DNA from: Actinomycetes bacterium
Lineage (GTDB): Bacteria; Actinomycetota; Acidimicrobiia; Spongiisociales; UBA5794
Direction of reading: 5' to 3'
Length of the DNA: 7,080 bases
NCBI GenBank assembly: GCA_024640745.1
Contig: JAHEEL010000010.1
Span: 14,775 to 21,854 of the forward strand
The notes under the pieces were generated by a model that did no database searches, was not told the origin of the DNA, and saw only the letters and a program-made list of their open reading frames with translations. Of this stretch, positions 6,210 to 7,080 are shown piece by piece (position 1 is the first letter of the stretch; each line of letters starts with the position of its first letter). A program made the position numbers and the translations under genes.

Positions 6210-6698
6210 GTGACCCATCAAGCACACTCGATCGACATAACGTCGATCGCCGCAACCGGGAGTGACATCCGATCCGTGGTGAAGGAGACCGTCGTCGCCG
6301 CCGGCGCCGGCGAGGTATGGGCGGCCTGGGCGTCGGCCGACGGAATCGCGGCGTGGTGGAATCCGCCGGCCACCAGGATCGAACTCCGCATCGGGGGACC
6401 ATTCGAGCTGCTGTTCTCGACCGATGCGCCGGAGGGGTCGCGCGGTAGCGAGGGATGTCGGTATCTGGCGTACGTCCCCGGCGAGATGGTTGCGTTCACC
6501 TGGAATGCGCCACCACATCTCGCTCTCAGAGAGACACACACTTGGGTGGTGATCACGTTCACCAGGCTGAGTGACGGCGCCACCCGCGTTCGTCTCGTGC
6601 ACACCGGCTTCCTCGAAGGCGAGGACTGGGACGCCTACCTGGACTACTTCGACGAGGCCTGGAGCCGCGTGCTCGATCGGCTGGCCGACCACTGGTAG
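6210..6698 (+). CDS. SRPBCC / AHSA1-family (START-like fold) protein
   Basis: This is a 162-residue protein of the Aha1 C-terminal-like (COG3832-type) branch of the SRPBCC superfamily, whose helix-grip fold encloses a hydrophobic ligand pocket. The typical order is seen: ETVVAAGAGEVWAAWASADGI (26-46) then AWWNPPAT, the GGPF turn, EGCRYLAYVPGEMVAFTW, THTWVVITF, a TRVRLVHTGF strand and a final amphipathic helix ending AWSRVLDRLADHW. It starts at GTG 6210 with GGAGG and a 7-base spacer; the open frame extends far upstream only as antisense of the lipoprotein gene. It has no signal peptide, so it is cytoplasmic. Members act in lipid or polyketide binding, stress response or as toxin-antitoxin-like partners of ArsR regulators. 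No ArsR gene is adjacent here, so the ligand and role are unknown. The family call is firm. Confidence 0.9.
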   Translation: MTHQAHSIDITSIAATGSDIRSVVKETVVAAGAGEVWAAWASADGIAAWWNPPATRIELRIGGPFELLFSTDAPEGSRGSEGCRYLAYVPGEMVAFTWNAPPHLALRETHTWVVITFTRLSDGATRVRLVHTGFLEGEDWDAYLDYFDEAWSRVLDRLADHW

Positions 6699-6708
6699 CT
6701 CGAAGAGC

Positions 6709-6731
6709 GCGGGCTCACCTCAACGACCCGC
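6709..6731 (+). terminator. Weak hairpin downstream of the SRPBCC gene
   Basis: GCGGG (6709-6713) and CCCGC (6727-6731) can pair around a 13-base loop, 10 bases after the stop codon, followed only by TTCC. The stem is short and lacks a U-tract, so this is a weak candidate. Confidence 0.2.
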
Positions 6732-6832
6732 TTCCACGGCGCATGAGCCGATAGTTGGGAGATGTTTCAAGTTTGTTGTCTCCTCCACTCGCGCTCCAGA
6801 TGCCACCCGTCCGTGGCTCGCTCGTCGTGAGG

Positions 6833-6881
6833 TTGACATTCCTTTGACATCGAATGCCCGGGCCTTGACGCCCCCTTGACG
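6833..6881 (+). promoter_or_regulatory. Four helically phased TTGAC direct repeats, candidate regulator-binding array or promoter
   Basis: TTGACA occurs at 6833 and 6844, and TTGACG at 6865 and 6876, so start-to-start distances are 11, 21 and 11 bases. Within pairs the identity is longer: TTGACAT twice, then CCTTGACGC twice. An 8-base palindrome GCCCGGGC (6856-6863) lies between the pairs. Repeats about 11 bases apart are the usual site geometry for OmpR/PhoB-family response regulators, which bind head-to-tail; on the minus strand the first pair reads TGTCA-N6-TGTCA, resembling a Pho box. TTGACA is also a -35 hexamer, but no good -10 stands 16-18 bases downstream. The array ends 95 bases before the start of the next gene. 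The rest of the gap 6699-6976 shows no gene. Confidence 0.5.
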
Positions 6882-6976
6882 CGCCCCGCGGATGCTGACG
6901 GTGTTCGAGAGGAACGGCCATCACCGATCCGGGGCAGGAGGCCTCGGGAGGCGGCCGGGCAAGGAGGAGCAGGCAC

Positions 6977-7080
6977 ATGACCCTCACATCCACGGGACCC
7001 AGCGGGTTCCATCTCAAGCCCCTCGTCGGCGTGTTCGCCGCCGCCGTATTCGCCGCCGCCGCGTTCGCGGTCGGCCTCTG
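6977..7080 (+). CDS. N-terminus of a membrane-anchored or secreted protein, cut by the right edge
   Basis: Only 34 codons are visible. The ATG at 6977 is preceded by AAGGAGGAG (6961-6969), an excellent ribosome binding site. Residues 1-15 are polar with Lys14, and residues 16-34 are an unbroken hydrophobic stretch rich in Ala, Phe and Val, so this is a signal peptide or first transmembrane helix. The hydrophobic part contains a 15-base near-repeat (7034-7048 and 7049-7063), encoding FAAAV then FAAAA. The frame has no stop to the window edge. The function cannot be recognised. The phased TTGAC array upstream suggests this gene is under specific control. Confidence 0.75.
   Translation, partial: MTLTSTGPSGFHLKPLVGVFAAAVFAAAAFAVGL

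Noticed and set aside
6833..6904. Simple housekeeping promoter using one of the TTGAC hexamers as -35
   Set aside because: No TANNNT-like -10 is found 16-18 bases downstream of any of the four hexamers, so a plain sigma-70-type promoter is not the best explanation, although it is not excluded.
7034..7063. Tandem 15-base repeat at the right edge as a mobile or regulatory repeat
   Set aside because: It lies in frame inside a hydrophobic Ala/Phe helix of a coding sequence, so codon and composition bias explain it.

Overview
The window is high-GC DNA with GTG as well as ATG starts, strong purine-rich ribosome binding sites and TAGNCT-type -10 elements. This suggests an actinobacterial chromosome, possibly an uncultured Acidimicrobiia-like lineage; that placement is inference. 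No rRNA, tRNA, CRISPR array, transposase or integrase is visible.

Left part (1-1805): this looks like the edge of a [NiFe]-hydrogenase / heterodisulfide-reductase-type redox locus. On the minus strand a hydrogenase maturation protease (382-966) overlaps, by a GTGA stop/start junction, an HdrC-like dicluster iron-sulfur protein (1-385) that runs off the left edge. Diverging from them is a small cyclic-nucleotide-binding-fold protein without a DNA-binding domain (1290-1805). The 323-base gap between them holds a short palindrome that may be an operator. The hydrogenase subunits themselves would lie left of the window.

Middle (1806-4945): a metallo-beta-lactamase-fold hydrolase gene on the minus strand (1959-2718) is broken by what looks like a 2-base deletion exactly at its HxHxDH metal-binding motif, so it is a pseudogene or a sequence error. 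Diverging from it is an intact 647-residue cytoplasmic S9 (prolyl oligopeptidase family) serine peptidase (3002-4945).

Right part (4946-7080): a minus-strand secreted lipoprotein (4982-6073) consists of a signal peptide, a Thr/Ala-rich linker and two tandem copies of one domain, each with a cysteine pair spaced 24 residues apart. It diverges from an AHSA1/SRPBCC-family protein (6210-6698). The window ends with the first 34 codons of a membrane-anchored or secreted protein (6977 onward), preceded by four TTGAC repeats spaced 11, 21 and 11 bases apart, a likely regulator-binding array.

Apart from the first two genes, the genes appear to be independent transcription units. I see no single multi-gene novel system wholly inside the window. 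The most notable items are the phased TTGAC array, the frameshift in the metallohydrolase, the hydrogenase-linked sensor protein with a non-canonical nucleotide pocket, and the duplicated lipoprotein domain.
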